Of a DNA stretch of 20,185 bases, positions 1 through 8,654 are shown piece after piece. The stretch covers positions 1 through 20,185 of the IMG/VR virus record IMGVR_UViG_3300044613_003214; one strand, given 5' to 3'. The notes below the pieces were generated by a model. That model worked only from the letters and a program-made list of their open reading frames with translations. It did not search any database and was not told the DNA's origin. How positions within the stretch are numbered: position 1 is the stretch's first letter; every line of letters begins with the position of its first letter. Source of the DNA: a virus. The translations under genes were made by a program, and so were the position numbers.

Positions 1-818
1 TTCCTGGACAGTATGGAGTCGGCAGTCAATTTGTTGGTGCAGGCGGTATGGGTGCGGCGAATATTGCTCAACAAGCTGCTGGTATTGGGCAAGGATATTA
101 TGGGATGGCTACTAATCCTTTTGCTCAACAGTCCTTTATGTCGCCCTACATGCAGAATGTGGTGGATGTTCAAAAACAAGAAGCCGTTCGTGACTATGGG
201 AAAATGTTGCCTGGTATGCAGGCACAAGCTACTCGTCAAGGAGCTTTTGGTGGTAGCCGTCAAGCAATTGAAGCGGCAGAAGCCCGTCGTAATTTAGGCA
301 CACAGCTAGGACAAATTCAAGCTCAAGGGTCACAAAAAGCATTTGAAGCTGGTCAACAAGCTCAACAGTTTGGCGCTAACTTAGGTCTTCAAGGTTATGG
401 CACGGCATTGCAAGGTACTGGGCAATTAAGTCAAGCTGGTAGGTCATTAGCCGATATTGGTGGGCAAGAACTACAAGCTCGTCAGGGGATTATTGGTCTT
501 CAATCTCAGGCTGGTGCACAGCAACAAGCTCTTGAACAACAACGAGTTAATCAGGCTATTCAAAATTACGCTCTACAGCAACAACACCCACAGATGCAGT
601 TGTCCATGATGAGTAGTTTATTGCGGGGTCTTCCACTTCAACAAGCTACTACACAAACATATCAAGCGGCTCCAAGTGCTATTTCTCAGTTTGCTGGATT
701 GGGTACGGCGGGTGTGGGTGCTTATGGTTTAGGACGTTCAGCAGGAATATTTAGAGTAGGTGGTAAGGTTAAAGAAGATAAAGGCCTGCATGATATTGTC
801 ATGCGCCAACTAAGTTAA
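1..818 (+). CDS. Gln/Ala-rich phage structural (putative ejection) protein, 5' end missing
   Basis: The frame is open from the left edge (first complete codon at 3) to the TAA at 816-818, so the gene starts outside the window and 271 residues are visible. The internal ATG at 48 is not needed as a start. The protein is rich in Gln, Ala and Gly and is probably helical or coiled-coil through the middle. It has an SPYMQNVVD segment followed by GAFGGSRQAIEAAEARRNL, a pattern I associate with structural proteins of environmental podovirus-like phages. The C-terminus carries an RVGGKV segment followed by a short charged tail. It lies directly upstream of the transglycosylase and giant virion genes, which suggests an internal virion or ejection protein with a role similar to T7 gp14. 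That role is inferred from context and composition; no enzymatic motif is visible. A tail-fibre-associated role is possible. Confidence 0.75.
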   Translation, partial: PGQYGVGSQFVGAGGMGAANIAQQAAGIGQGYYGMATNPFAQQSFMSPYMQNVVDVQKQEAVRDYGKMLPGMQAQATRQGAFGGSRQAIEAAEARRNLGTQLGQIQAQGSQKAFEAGQQAQQFGANLGLQGYGTALQGTGQLSQAGRSLADIGGQELQARQGIIGLQSQAGAQQQALEQQRVNQAIQNYALQQQHPQMQLSMMSSLLRGLPLQQATTQTYQAAPSAISQFAGLGTAGVGAYGLGRSAGIFRVGGKVKEDKGLHDIVMRQLS

Positions 819-827
819 GGAATTTGT

Positions 828-2720
828 ATGGCTATTGGACGCGATATTATAGGTAATTTGGCAGAACAGTTTGGCTATAGCAAAGAGCTAGTGAGAGAAG
901 CTTTATCTTCAAACCAAATTGACCCACTAACCGCTAGTTTAATTGGTAGCCGAATTGATAGATTGCAACAGTCTAAGCAAGAAGCTGCTTCGCGTACTAC
1001 CGTTATGGAAGATGTTTTAGCGCCCAAACCAGAAGAAGTTATGGGTCAAGGAATTGCCGCAGCACCCCAAGAAGCACCTAGCGCATTAGCCGCGTTGCCC
1101 TCTAATTTACCTGCTGAAGGTATGGCAGGTGGTGGGATTGTTGCTTTTGCAGATGGTGGTGAATTAGATATTGATGACGACGAAGATGAAGTTAGAGAAA
1201 AATCTACTTTGTCTCAATTAATGGGTAGTTTATCAAGTGGTTTAACTGGTCTTAGAAATGCCATTCCAGAGAGAAGTAGTATCCCTATGCCTAAGAGCTA
1301 CGAGGCTGCTTTGGCTGAAAAAGGTCAAACCCCTGCAACTGTCCGTAAGATGATGATTGAAGGTCCTAAGAAGGGCGATTATGTAATGCCCCCAGTAGAG
1401 GCTTCAGAAACTACTAAACGTGGTGGACACAAGTATGAAGACGCGGTGGTTAAAGAAGCTCAACGACTTGGGGTTGATCCTCAATTAGCACTGCATGTTC
1501 TTTATAAAGAAACCGGTAATCTAAAGAATCCTGAGACCGCTCGTTCTAAAGCAGGTGCTTTGGGTGTTATGCAATTAATGCCTAGAACAGCTAAAGAACT
1601 TGGTGTTGATCCTATGAATCCAGAAGAAAATATTCGCGGTGGGGTTGTATATCTTAAGAAAATGATGGACCAGTTTAACGATCCTACACTAGCCTTAGCT
1701 GCTTACAATGCAGGGCCTGGTCGGGTAAATCAAATTCTTAGAAGTGGTAGGGGTATTGAAGCATTGCCTCGTGAAACGCAAAACTATATACGTATGGCCG
1801 ACGGTGGCATTGTGGCTTTCCAAAATAGAGGTTTGGTAAGTAGTTCTATGCCTGAAATAGATTTTGAAAGTATTAACCCTGAAACAGGACAACCCTATGT
1901 AGTTGCAGGGCCGTTTGAAGCTATTGGGCGTATAGCTCGGGGTGGTAAGTCTATTGAAGAAACCTATGGACCAAACCCAGTAAAAGCAAAGGTAGATGCT
2001 TCTGTACCAACCACAAAAACTTTTAGTGACGAAGACCAAGGTCCGTACACAGGGCAAACTCCAGCTCCTGAAATATCTAAAGAGCAAATTGAAAAATTAA
2101 TTGGTGGTGGACAAGGCGGCGAAAAAGAAGATGGTATGATGAAACGATATATGGCGCTTCTTGAAGGCCGTGAAAAATCGTCCGCGGATCAACGCAAACA
2201 AGACGCTTACCTATCGTTACTTAGTGCCGGTTTGGGTATTATGGGGGGTACTTCTCCATATGCTGCAGTTAATATTGGCCAAGGAGCCCAAGCCGGTGTT
2301 GCTGCACAAGCTGCTGCACGTAAGACCCAAGCTGCTGAAGAAGCTGCTACACTTAAAGGGTTTGGTACAGCTGCCGCTGCTGAAGAATATGCAAAACAAC
2401 GTCAACTAGTAGCAGGGCAGGCACGAGAAGGAAAAATAGGTACAATAATTTCAAACAGAGAAAAACAACTGGAAACTGCTGCTTACAACAATGCTGTAAA
2501 AGCAGGGGGGTTAAGTTTCTCTTTCCTTGAACCAGCGCAACAGCAAGCAGCTATAGCTAGAGAAGTTCAAAGACTTAAGAGCACAGATCCTTTATTATCG
2601 AAGTTGTACAAAGAATATGGATTGCCTCCAATTGAAGCCGTAGCTCCTATCAAACCATTAACTAAAGACGAATTACTTGCTCAAAGAAAAGCACAAAAAG
2701 ATAGCCTCGGTATAAAGTAA
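828..2720 (+). CDS. Virion-associated lytic transglycosylase (SLT domain), 630 aa
   Basis: A soluble-lytic-transglycosylase (SLT) domain spans about residues 203-310. The putative catalytic Glu228 is in LYKETG, followed by the family motifs GVMQLMP (246-252) and AYNAGPG (292-298). Enzymes of this family cleave the MurNAc-GlcNAc bond of peptidoglycan; in podovirus ejection proteins this opens a local path through the wall for genome delivery. The N-terminal ~200 residues are low complexity with an acidic patch (114-121). The C-terminal ~300 residues are Ala/Gln-rich and helical, without a motif I recognise. A GGIVAF segment occurs on each side of the SLT domain (about 101-107 and 326-331). The ATG at 828 follows an AAGG Shine-Dalgarno that overlaps the previous stop codon. 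The gap to the next gene is 10 nt, so the three + strand genes are probably one late transcript. Domain call is strong; virion location is inferred. Confidence 0.9.
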   Translation: MAIGRDIIGNLAEQFGYSKELVREALSSNQIDPLTASLIGSRIDRLQQSKQEAASRTTVMEDVLAPKPEEVMGQGIAAAPQEAPSALAALPSNLPAEGMAGGGIVAFADGGELDIDDDEDEVREKSTLSQLMGSLSSGLTGLRNAIPERSSIPMPKSYEAALAEKGQTPATVRKMMIEGPKKGDYVMPPVEASETTKRGGHKYEDAVVKEAQRLGVDPQLALHVLYKETGNLKNPETARSKAGALGVMQLMPRTAKELGVDPMNPEENIRGGVVYLKKMMDQFNDPTLALAAYNAGPGRVNQILRSGRGIEALPRETQNYIRMADGGIVAFQNRGLVSSSMPEIDFESINPETGQPYVVAGPFEAIGRIARGGKSIEETYGPNPVKAKVDASVPTTKTFSDEDQGPYTGQTPAPEISKEQIEKLIGGGQGGEKEDGMMKRYMALLEGREKSSADQRKQDAYLSLLSAGLGIMGGTSPYAAVNIGQGAQAGVAAQAAARKTQAAEEAATLKGFGTAAAAEEYAKQRQLVAGQAREGKIGTIISNREKQLETAAYNNAVKAGGLSFSFLEPAQQQAAIAREVQRLKSTDPLLSKLYKEYGLPPIEAVAPIKPLTKDELLAQRKAQKDSLGIK

Positions 2721-2730
2721 GGATAGCGTA

Positions 2731-5700
2731 ATGGACTTTAAACAACTTCGCCAAGACGTTACGGAATTAATTGATGCGGACGTAGATAGGGATAAAGTTG
2801 AAGCCTATATCCAACAAAACGGGTTTACCATACCTGAATTTAAATTAGCCAACGAAAACTACGGCACCTTTATGAGTGCTGTTAAACGGGGTGGTAAAAA
2901 CATTAGTTCTTTAGTCGGTGATTTTCTTCCCGCCATGGGGGCAGATTTACTTGAAAAAATTGCTCCAGATAGCTTTAAACCCCAAATTGAAGCTTTTAAA
3001 CAAAAACAGTTTGAAGAAGCAGCGGCTACACAAGAAGAGATTGCTAAAACGTTACCCGCTAAGTATGAGTCTTATGAAGATGTTGGCGGCCCATTAGAAG
3101 CTCTTGGGTATGCTAAAGAAGCGGTTGGTGAAGCTGTTACTTCTTTTCTTCCAGGTATAGTTACCGGAGGTATTGGTAGCGTTGTGTCTCGTGGCGCTGT
3201 TGCGGCGGCTGGACAAGCTGCATCTCAAGCGGCTAAAAATAGAGTACTTGCCTCGGCTCCCGCAGCTGCAATTGAAAGTGGTGCAGCAGAACAACTAGCG
3301 GCTAAAGCGGCAATTAGCGCAGCATCAAAAGCTATGACTAGTAAAGCTCTTCAATACGAAGCGGCAGGTGCTGTTTTAGGTTCTTCAGCACTGACCATAC
3401 CCGATGCATATTCAACCATCTATTCTGAAACAGGCAAAACGGAATTACTGCCAGCAATTGGAGGGGGTTTATTTAATGCTGGATTAGACGCAATAACCCC
3501 AATTAGTTTACTACGTGCGGCTAGAGGAAAAGGATTAACTAACCAAGATATTATTGGCGCTTGGTATATGAGGGGTATTAAAGGGGCCGCTAAAGGGGCA
3601 GTTACAGAAGGATTAACCGAGGGCTTCCAAGAAGTAACTAACGCAGCAGCAGTTAATTTTGTTGACGAAAACAAAGAAATATTTACCCCAGAAAATTTTG
3701 TACGTTTTATTGATTCTGGTATTCGTGGGGCGTTAGGTGGTGCAGCTGTAACCGGTGCTGCCGGTGCTGCATTTGGTAAAAGAGAAGCCGCGCCAAAAAC
3801 AGAAGAATCTACCCAATTTGTTCCGCCTCCAGGAGCTGTACCGGGCGGTCAAGGTGTAGGTTTGGGTGTTTCTCCAGCACCTTTTAGTCCTTTAACTGGT
3901 GAGCGTGACCTTGCTGGCATGGTTCCAAAAGGAGCTTATTACAAACCAACCGAAGAACTTGAGCCTATTATTGGCCCAGACGGAAAAGTTACCGGATATC
4001 GACCAGCAAAACAAGTACCCCCACGCCAAGAATTAGAAGGCGAGCAATTGGGGTTACCTATATCAGAACAAGGTGAACTACCGCTTACGCCTAGAGAGCA
4101 ACCAATTAAAAAGGGTGAATTGCGTAATATAGAGGGTGAACTAATTTATCCTGAAGAACTAAAAAACGTAAAAGGAGAGCCTTTAGCTCCCGATGCAGAT
4201 TTAGCAAAACCTATTGACGAGTATATAAGTGGCGTTGTAGAAAAAGCTAAAAAAGATACTAGCGCGTCTAAGTTGTTAAAAGCAAACAATGCAGCGACTG
4301 CAAAAATAGTTGCCGGAAGAATTCAAGCATTATTGCCTAGCCCAGAGGCAGACCCAACAGAAGCAATGGAACAACTATATGAGCAAGACAAGACTGGGAG
4401 ATATCCTGCGGGCACTAAGGCTCTTAGCGAAGCTCAAAGAGAACTCCTCCAAACAATCTACAGACGCCGGACTGGTAGGGATATTGAAGACACAATCAGA
4501 GACAGAGCGTTTGCAAAAGCCCAACAGGGAGAACTATTCCCAGAAGGAGACGTCGATGGAACCCAACAAGGTGCCGGTCAAGGTGAGCTTTTCCCCGGAA
4601 CAGCTGGAACTGATGTGGGCGTTACTGGCCAAGGACCCGGAGCGGGTGTACTCGGGCAACCTACCGGAGGAGCTGCTGGAACTCCAGGAGTGGGAGTGGG
4701 TGGTGGCGAGCTACCTCCTGCAGGAGGTGTTGGAGGAACTGGAACAAAGCCCAGTGCATTAACTCCAGAAGAAGCCTGGAACCGCCATAAGAATGATGAT
4801 CATCCTGCATTTACAGAACTAAGCCCTGAAGAACAGGCCGCTTGGTCAGACTTAACTGCTCGTGGTAGAGATACTGCACCAAACTTCCAAGACTTAGTTG
4901 AAGGTTATGTAACGCGCACAACTAAACAACCAGAAGAAATTAAAAAGATTTTTGCAGAAGAAACCAAAATAACTACAGCAGACATTGAAAGTGAACTTGC
5001 TGGTAAAGACTTTAAACAACTTTTAGATTACATGACAAAAAATGGGCCCCTGTCCATGCAAGAAGTTATGAAAGAAGTTGCTAAAAAAGTAGATTTAATG
5101 CGCAAGAAAGGTTTTGATTTTACGTTTACCCTTGTACAAACTCCCGGCGCTGCAAGAAGGGTTGGCTTGAGTTCAAGAGCTTCTGGACATGTATCTCCAG
5201 TTGGTAAAACTATGAACTTAGTTCTTGCTGGAAGAGGTTCTGGCCGGATACCTGGCAATACATTTGAAGTTGCAGCACATGAACTTTTGCATACTATTAC
5301 GATCCCATTAATTCGATATGGGTCTTTGCATCCTACTTCAAAAGAAGGAAAAATAGTTCAAGAATTAGAAGCACTAAGTGACCATATAAAAGCGGAACTT
5401 AAAAAACGTATAAAAAATGGCACAGCTACTTATTTTGAGCAATCCATTATTAACGGCACAAACGTGTTTGGTAAAAAGTTTATGGGCTCTACTATCCATA
5501 AAGCCGATGAAATGGTGTCATGGGGTATGACCAACAGTGAGTACCGTGGTGTTTTAGAAAGTATTCCCTACAAAGGCAAAACTGTTTTAGATGCTTTTGT
5601 AGAAGCTATTCGTAGATTAATTGGCCTGTCACCAAAAGCAGACACTGCTTTGTCAGAAATTATTAGGTTAAGCAACGAGCTGTTCCAAATGCAAGTGCCA

Positions 5701-8562
5701 GCAAACATACCGTTTTTTAGTGAACCAGTAACGTATGATGTTGAATTACCACTACCTCCAGTAACACCACCAGTGGGGCCTTCCGTAGTTCCAGCACCCG
5801 GACAGCCATATACACTGCCACAATTAACCAAAGTAAAACCCGCCCCAACCGTTAAACAATCGGTTATAGACACAGCTAAAAAAGTTACAGATGCCTATAA
5901 TGATAGTAGCTGGTGGACTAAATTTCGTATTGCTGCAGTTGACCCTACCGCCGGTTTAGCAAAAACATTAAGTTCGTTGCCTGTATTTCAAGACGGCAAG
6001 CTTCGTGGAGATATGCTAATTCGCGCGTTTAGCCAAGTTATTAACTTAATTAAGAATGGTATCCAATCGGGTATTCCAGTTATTAACGCAGATGGCACAG
6101 TAGTTATTCAACGTAATGCTAATAACCTTGCACGTTCCCAAGTTCTTGCAGATGAATTAGATAATAACTCAATTGTTAAAGGGTCTAAACTTAGTGGTCG
6201 TGGATATGTAGCGGAAATTGCTCGTATCTTGCGCGGTGATGAAATTATGAAGGTGGATGCTCATCGTAGATTTAAAGCGGGTATGGCATTCCAAGAAGCC
6301 GAAAGAAAAATGCAGCAAGCTAAACAGCTGCAAAAGCAAGGTCGTTCAATAACAGAAGTAACCAAATTAGTTAATGAAGCTAAGGCGCTGCGTAAACGCT
6401 ATCGTAAAGATTTAAATGCTAATCGTGAAAAGCAAGTAACTCAAGCACACCTTGACTGGGCTAACCAACAGTTAAAAGCAGTTCCACAAGTACAAGAAAT
6501 TCTTAACATTTGGGATGAAGTTAATCAAGGGTTAATTACGCTTTGGGAAGACTCTGGTTTACTAACTGAAGAGCAAGCTGCCTATTATCGCAGTATGAAG
6601 AACTATGTGCCTCTTTATGCGGCTAGAGAAGATTTACCTACCGCTGAACAAGAAGCATATACAGGTACTCGTACAGGAACTAAAACGGTTCGTGAGTTAG
6701 ACCATTTAGAAGGCACTGATTTACAGCGAAATATTTGGGAAAACCTTGATAAGCACTATGCCTCAATGACCGCCTCTGCCTTTCAAAACCAAACCCGTAA
6801 AGTTGCTGCAGAACAACTACTATATTTAAGAGCGGCTCGTTTAGCTAAAGACCCCGATGATAAAAATATTAACTTGCGCTATAGAGACCCAACCAACCCC
6901 GATGCCGACAAGCATGGCGTAGTGCATTTAATTTTAGATAACCCAAATGATCTGGCTGCGTTCCAAACAATGCACTATCCGTTAGGCGCCTTAATGAAGG
7001 GTATCTCTGCCACTACCCAGGTCCTACGCGGCACGGCTTTGATTAACCCCATGTACTGGATTAGACAGCTAATTCGTGATCCGATCCAGGCGTCACTTGT
7101 GGCTAATAGTGGAATTGTTACTCCATTCCATTCTGCTGCTGAATATTTACGGGTACTTGCTGGGCAATCTGAAGAAGCAAAGATTCTTGCGTCTCGTGGC
7201 GTAATTGGTCAGGTTGATAGCACGGTTGATTTACAAGACTTCTTAAAACAAGTTGGTACAGAAAAAGTATCCCCGTCTAAGCTAGATGAAATGATCCGTA
7301 AAGTAATGCGTATGCATGAAGCGTCGGACGCTGCAACCCGCGTTGCTCTATTTAAGAAAGCTAGAGACGAAGGCCTTGCTAAGGGCATGAGCGCAAAAGA
7401 AGCGGAAGACTATGGAGTGTTTAGAGCACGGGAATCCATTAACTTTGGTATACGTGGTAACTCCCAAACACTAAATACCCTACGCCACATGATACCGTTC
7501 TTCTCGGCAACTATTGTTAGCTTGGATACTTTGTACCGCGCAGCTACTGGTTATGGATTAAATCCAAAAGAAAAAGCAGAAGCCCAACGTATTTTTTATA
7601 GCCGTGCCTTAATGATGGCAGCCTTATCAACTGTTTATGCAATGATGTTGCAAGACGATGAGGACTACAAAAAACTACCGGATAACGTTAAAGACAATAA
7701 CTGGCTATTACCATCTCCTATAGGTGACGAGCGTTCTTTTATAAAGATTTCTATTCCGTACGAGGTTGGTTTCCTATTCAAAACATTGCCAGAAGCTTTT
7801 GTTCGTTATATGGCAGATACCAGCACAGGTAAAGAAACTTTGGCTTCAGTTGCTTTAGGTATTAAACGTAACCTACCGGGCGAAGGTATTTTAATTCCAC
7901 AGGCATTTAAACCCGCCTTAGAATCTGTTACCAACTACTCGTTTTTTACGGGGCGCCCAATTGAAGGTATGAGCGATAAAGGGTTGCCTGTAGAATATCG
8001 TGGCCCCCATGCTTCTGAGTTGGCAAAGACATTAAGTTCTTTTGGTCTAAACAAAATTGAGTTGTCCCCAGCAAAAATAGACGCTTTAATTCAAGGTTAC
8101 TTTGCTGAACTTGGTACATTCTCTACAGGACTAGCAAGCTCGGCTATTAACGCAGCTACTGGAAAAGAACCACCTGCTAAGAATTTAGAGCAGATGCCTT
8201 TCTTTAAGGCCTTCTTAACAAATCCAAATACCAGTAAAGCAGCTACAGATTATTACGAAATTTCAAACAACGCACAAGAAGCGGTCAATGCATTTAATCG
8301 TATGAAGAAGGAAGGCCGTATTGAAGAGGCTAAAGAGTTTGTATCTAAAGAAGAAAACAAAAAGCTCATGGCTGCTGCACCATCTTTACGTAAGATTCAA
8401 GATCAAATGTCAACAATTCGTACTCAAATAAATGTTATTGAAAGAAACGAAAAAATTGATCCTGAAACACGCCGGCAAAGAATCAATCAACTTATGACAA
8501 CGTATGACAAAGTTGCCCGTCAAGGATATAAAGTTCTAGAAGCTGCCGGAATCGAGCGATAA
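2731..8562 (+). CDS. Giant polyvalent virion/ejection protein with HELLH metallopeptidase motif and LPD38-like C-terminal region (1943 aa)
   Basis: A single open frame encodes 1943 residues; an AAGGA Shine-Dalgarno precedes the ATG. Residues ~130-350 are Ala/Gly-rich hydrophobic helices. Residues ~350-675 form a Pro/Gly-rich linker with four short QxxL[FP]-type motifs (439, 447, 599, 617). A zinc-metallopeptidase motif HELLH lies at 850-854, with E927 in a DEMVSW context as a possible third ligand. A charged helical region follows (~1180-1270), then MKNYVPLY (1289-1296) and NPMYWIRQLIRDP (1439-1451). A block at ~1587-1680, with a hydrophobic helix near 1626-1641, resembles the phage 'large polyvalent protein associated' domain LPD38. 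Such proteins enter the host with the DNA in podovirus-like phages, comparable to T7 gp16 (about 1.3 kaa), though here the transglycosylase is a separate gene. The metallopeptidase activity and domain borders are inferred from motifs only. Confidence 0.88.
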   Translation: MDFKQLRQDVTELIDADVDRDKVEAYIQQNGFTIPEFKLANENYGTFMSAVKRGGKNISSLVGDFLPAMGADLLEKIAPDSFKPQIEAFKQKQFEEAAATQEEIAKTLPAKYESYEDVGGPLEALGYAKEAVGEAVTSFLPGIVTGGIGSVVSRGAVAAAGQAASQAAKNRVLASAPAAAIESGAAEQLAAKAAISAASKAMTSKALQYEAAGAVLGSSALTIPDAYSTIYSETGKTELLPAIGGGLFNAGLDAITPISLLRAARGKGLTNQDIIGAWYMRGIKGAAKGAVTEGLTEGFQEVTNAAAVNFVDENKEIFTPENFVRFIDSGIRGALGGAAVTGAAGAAFGKREAAPKTEESTQFVPPPGAVPGGQGVGLGVSPAPFSPLTGERDLAGMVPKGAYYKPTEELEPIIGPDGKVTGYRPAKQVPPRQELEGEQLGLPISEQGELPLTPREQPIKKGELRNIEGELIYPEELKNVKGEPLAPDADLAKPIDEYISGVVEKAKKDTSASKLLKANNAATAKIVAGRIQALLPSPEADPTEAMEQLYEQDKTGRYPAGTKALSEAQRELLQTIYRRRTGRDIEDTIRDRAFAKAQQGELFPEGDVDGTQQGAGQGELFPGTAGTDVGVTGQGPGAGVLGQPTGGAAGTPGVGVGGGELPPAGGVGGTGTKPSALTPEEAWNRHKNDDHPAFTELSPEEQAAWSDLTARGRDTAPNFQDLVEGYVTRTTKQPEEIKKIFAEETKITTADIESELAGKDFKQLLDYMTKNGPLSMQEVMKEVAKKVDLMRKKGFDFTFTLVQTPGAARRVGLSSRASGHVSPVGKTMNLVLAGRGSGRIPGNTFEVAAHELLHTITIPLIRYGSLHPTSKEGKIVQELEALSDHIKAELKKRIKNGTATYFEQSIINGTNVFGKKFMGSTIHKADEMVSWGMTNSEYRGVLESIPYKGKTVLDAFVEAIRRLIGLSPKADTALSEIIRLSNELFQMQVPANIPFFSEPVTYDVELPLPPVTPPVGPSVVPAPGQPYTLPQLTKVKPAPTVKQSVIDTAKKVTDAYNDSSWWTKFRIAAVDPTAGLAKTLSSLPVFQDGKLRGDMLIRAFSQVINLIKNGIQSGIPVINADGTVVIQRNANNLARSQVLADELDNNSIVKGSKLSGRGYVAEIARILRGDEIMKVDAHRRFKAGMAFQEAERKMQQAKQLQKQGRSITEVTKLVNEAKALRKRYRKDLNANREKQVTQAHLDWANQQLKAVPQVQEILNIWDEVNQGLITLWEDSGLLTEEQAAYYRSMKNYVPLYAAREDLPTAEQEAYTGTRTGTKTVRELDHLEGTDLQRNIWENLDKHYASMTASAFQNQTRKVAAEQLLYLRAARLAKDPDDKNINLRYRDPTNPDADKHGVVHLILDNPNDLAAFQTMHYPLGALMKGISATTQVLRGTALINPMYWIRQLIRDPIQASLVANSGIVTPFHSAAEYLRVLAGQSEEAKILASRGVIGQVDSTVDLQDFLKQVGTEKVSPSKLDEMIRKVMRMHEASDAATRVALFKKARDEGLAKGMSAKEAEDYGVFRARESINFGIRGNSQTLNTLRHMIPFFSATIVSLDTLYRAATGYGLNPKEKAEAQRIFYSRALMMAALSTVYAMMLQDDEDYKKLPDNVKDNNWLLPSPIGDERSFIKISIPYEVGFLFKTLPEAFVRYMADTSTGKETLASVALGIKRNLPGEGILIPQAFKPALESVTNYSFFTGRPIEGMSDKGLPVEYRGPHASELAKTLSSFGLNKIELSPAKIDALIQGYFAELGTFSTGLASSAINAATGKEPPAKNLEQMPFFKAFLTNPNTSKAATDYYEISNNAQEAVNAFNRMKKEGRIEEAKEFVSKEENKKLMAAAPSLRKIQDQMSTIRTQINVIERNEKIDPETRRQRINQLMTTYDKVARQGYKVLEAAGIER

Positions 8563-8586
8563 AAAAAGCCCCCAGGGGAGGGGGCT
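8561..8586 (-). terminator. Rho-independent terminator of the leftward (- strand) operon
   Basis: A perfect 7-bp GC-rich stem AGCCCCC (8567-8573) / GGGGGCT (8580-8586) encloses a 6-nt loop. Read on the - strand, it is followed by seven T residues (complement of 8561-8567), the canonical intrinsic terminator layout. On the + strand the hairpin is followed by AAAAAG, not a U-tract. It should therefore stop leftward transcription before it runs antisense into the giant virion gene. The T-tract includes the complement of the last two bases of that gene's TAA stop codon. Confidence 0.85.
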
Positions 8587-8654
8587 AAAAAGTCACTACG
8601 AGGAGAAAACACGAGAGCAAACGCCATCGTTACCTCGAAATATAGCACGAATTT
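8587..8654. other. Short convergent intergenic gap / 3' UTR of the - strand operon
   Basis: This 68-nt gap lies between the hairpin and the last - strand gene. No gene of useful length is visible. It contains a 5-bp inverted repeat CGAGG (8599-8603) / CCTCG (8633-8637), and the + strand words GAGGAGAAAA (8600-8609), CACGAGAG (8610-8617) and TCGTTACC (8627-8634). Similar words recur in the gap at 14828-14958. The + strand 10-mer AGGAGAAAAC (8601-8610) equals the Shine-Dalgarno of the - strand ssDNA-binding-like gene, so the leftward transcript carries its exact complement here. Confidence 0.5.

Noticed and set aside
1695-2087. A 130-codon - strand frame opposite the transglycosylase gene
   Set aside because: Composition is rich in Cys, Phe, Tyr and Ser as expected for an antisense shadow; no ribosome site or neighbour coupling, and it opposes a well-supported gene.
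4310-4762. A 150-codon open frame inside the giant virion gene in another + strand frame
   Set aside because: It lies wholly within the Pro/Gly-rich linker, where repetitive codons keep other frames open. It has no ribosome site that I can see and no recognisable motif; the giant frame is clearly the coding one.
8587-8654. A tRNA or small structured RNA in the convergent gap
   Set aside because: No cloverleaf arms or T-loop consensus can be drawn, and only a 5-bp inverted repeat is present.
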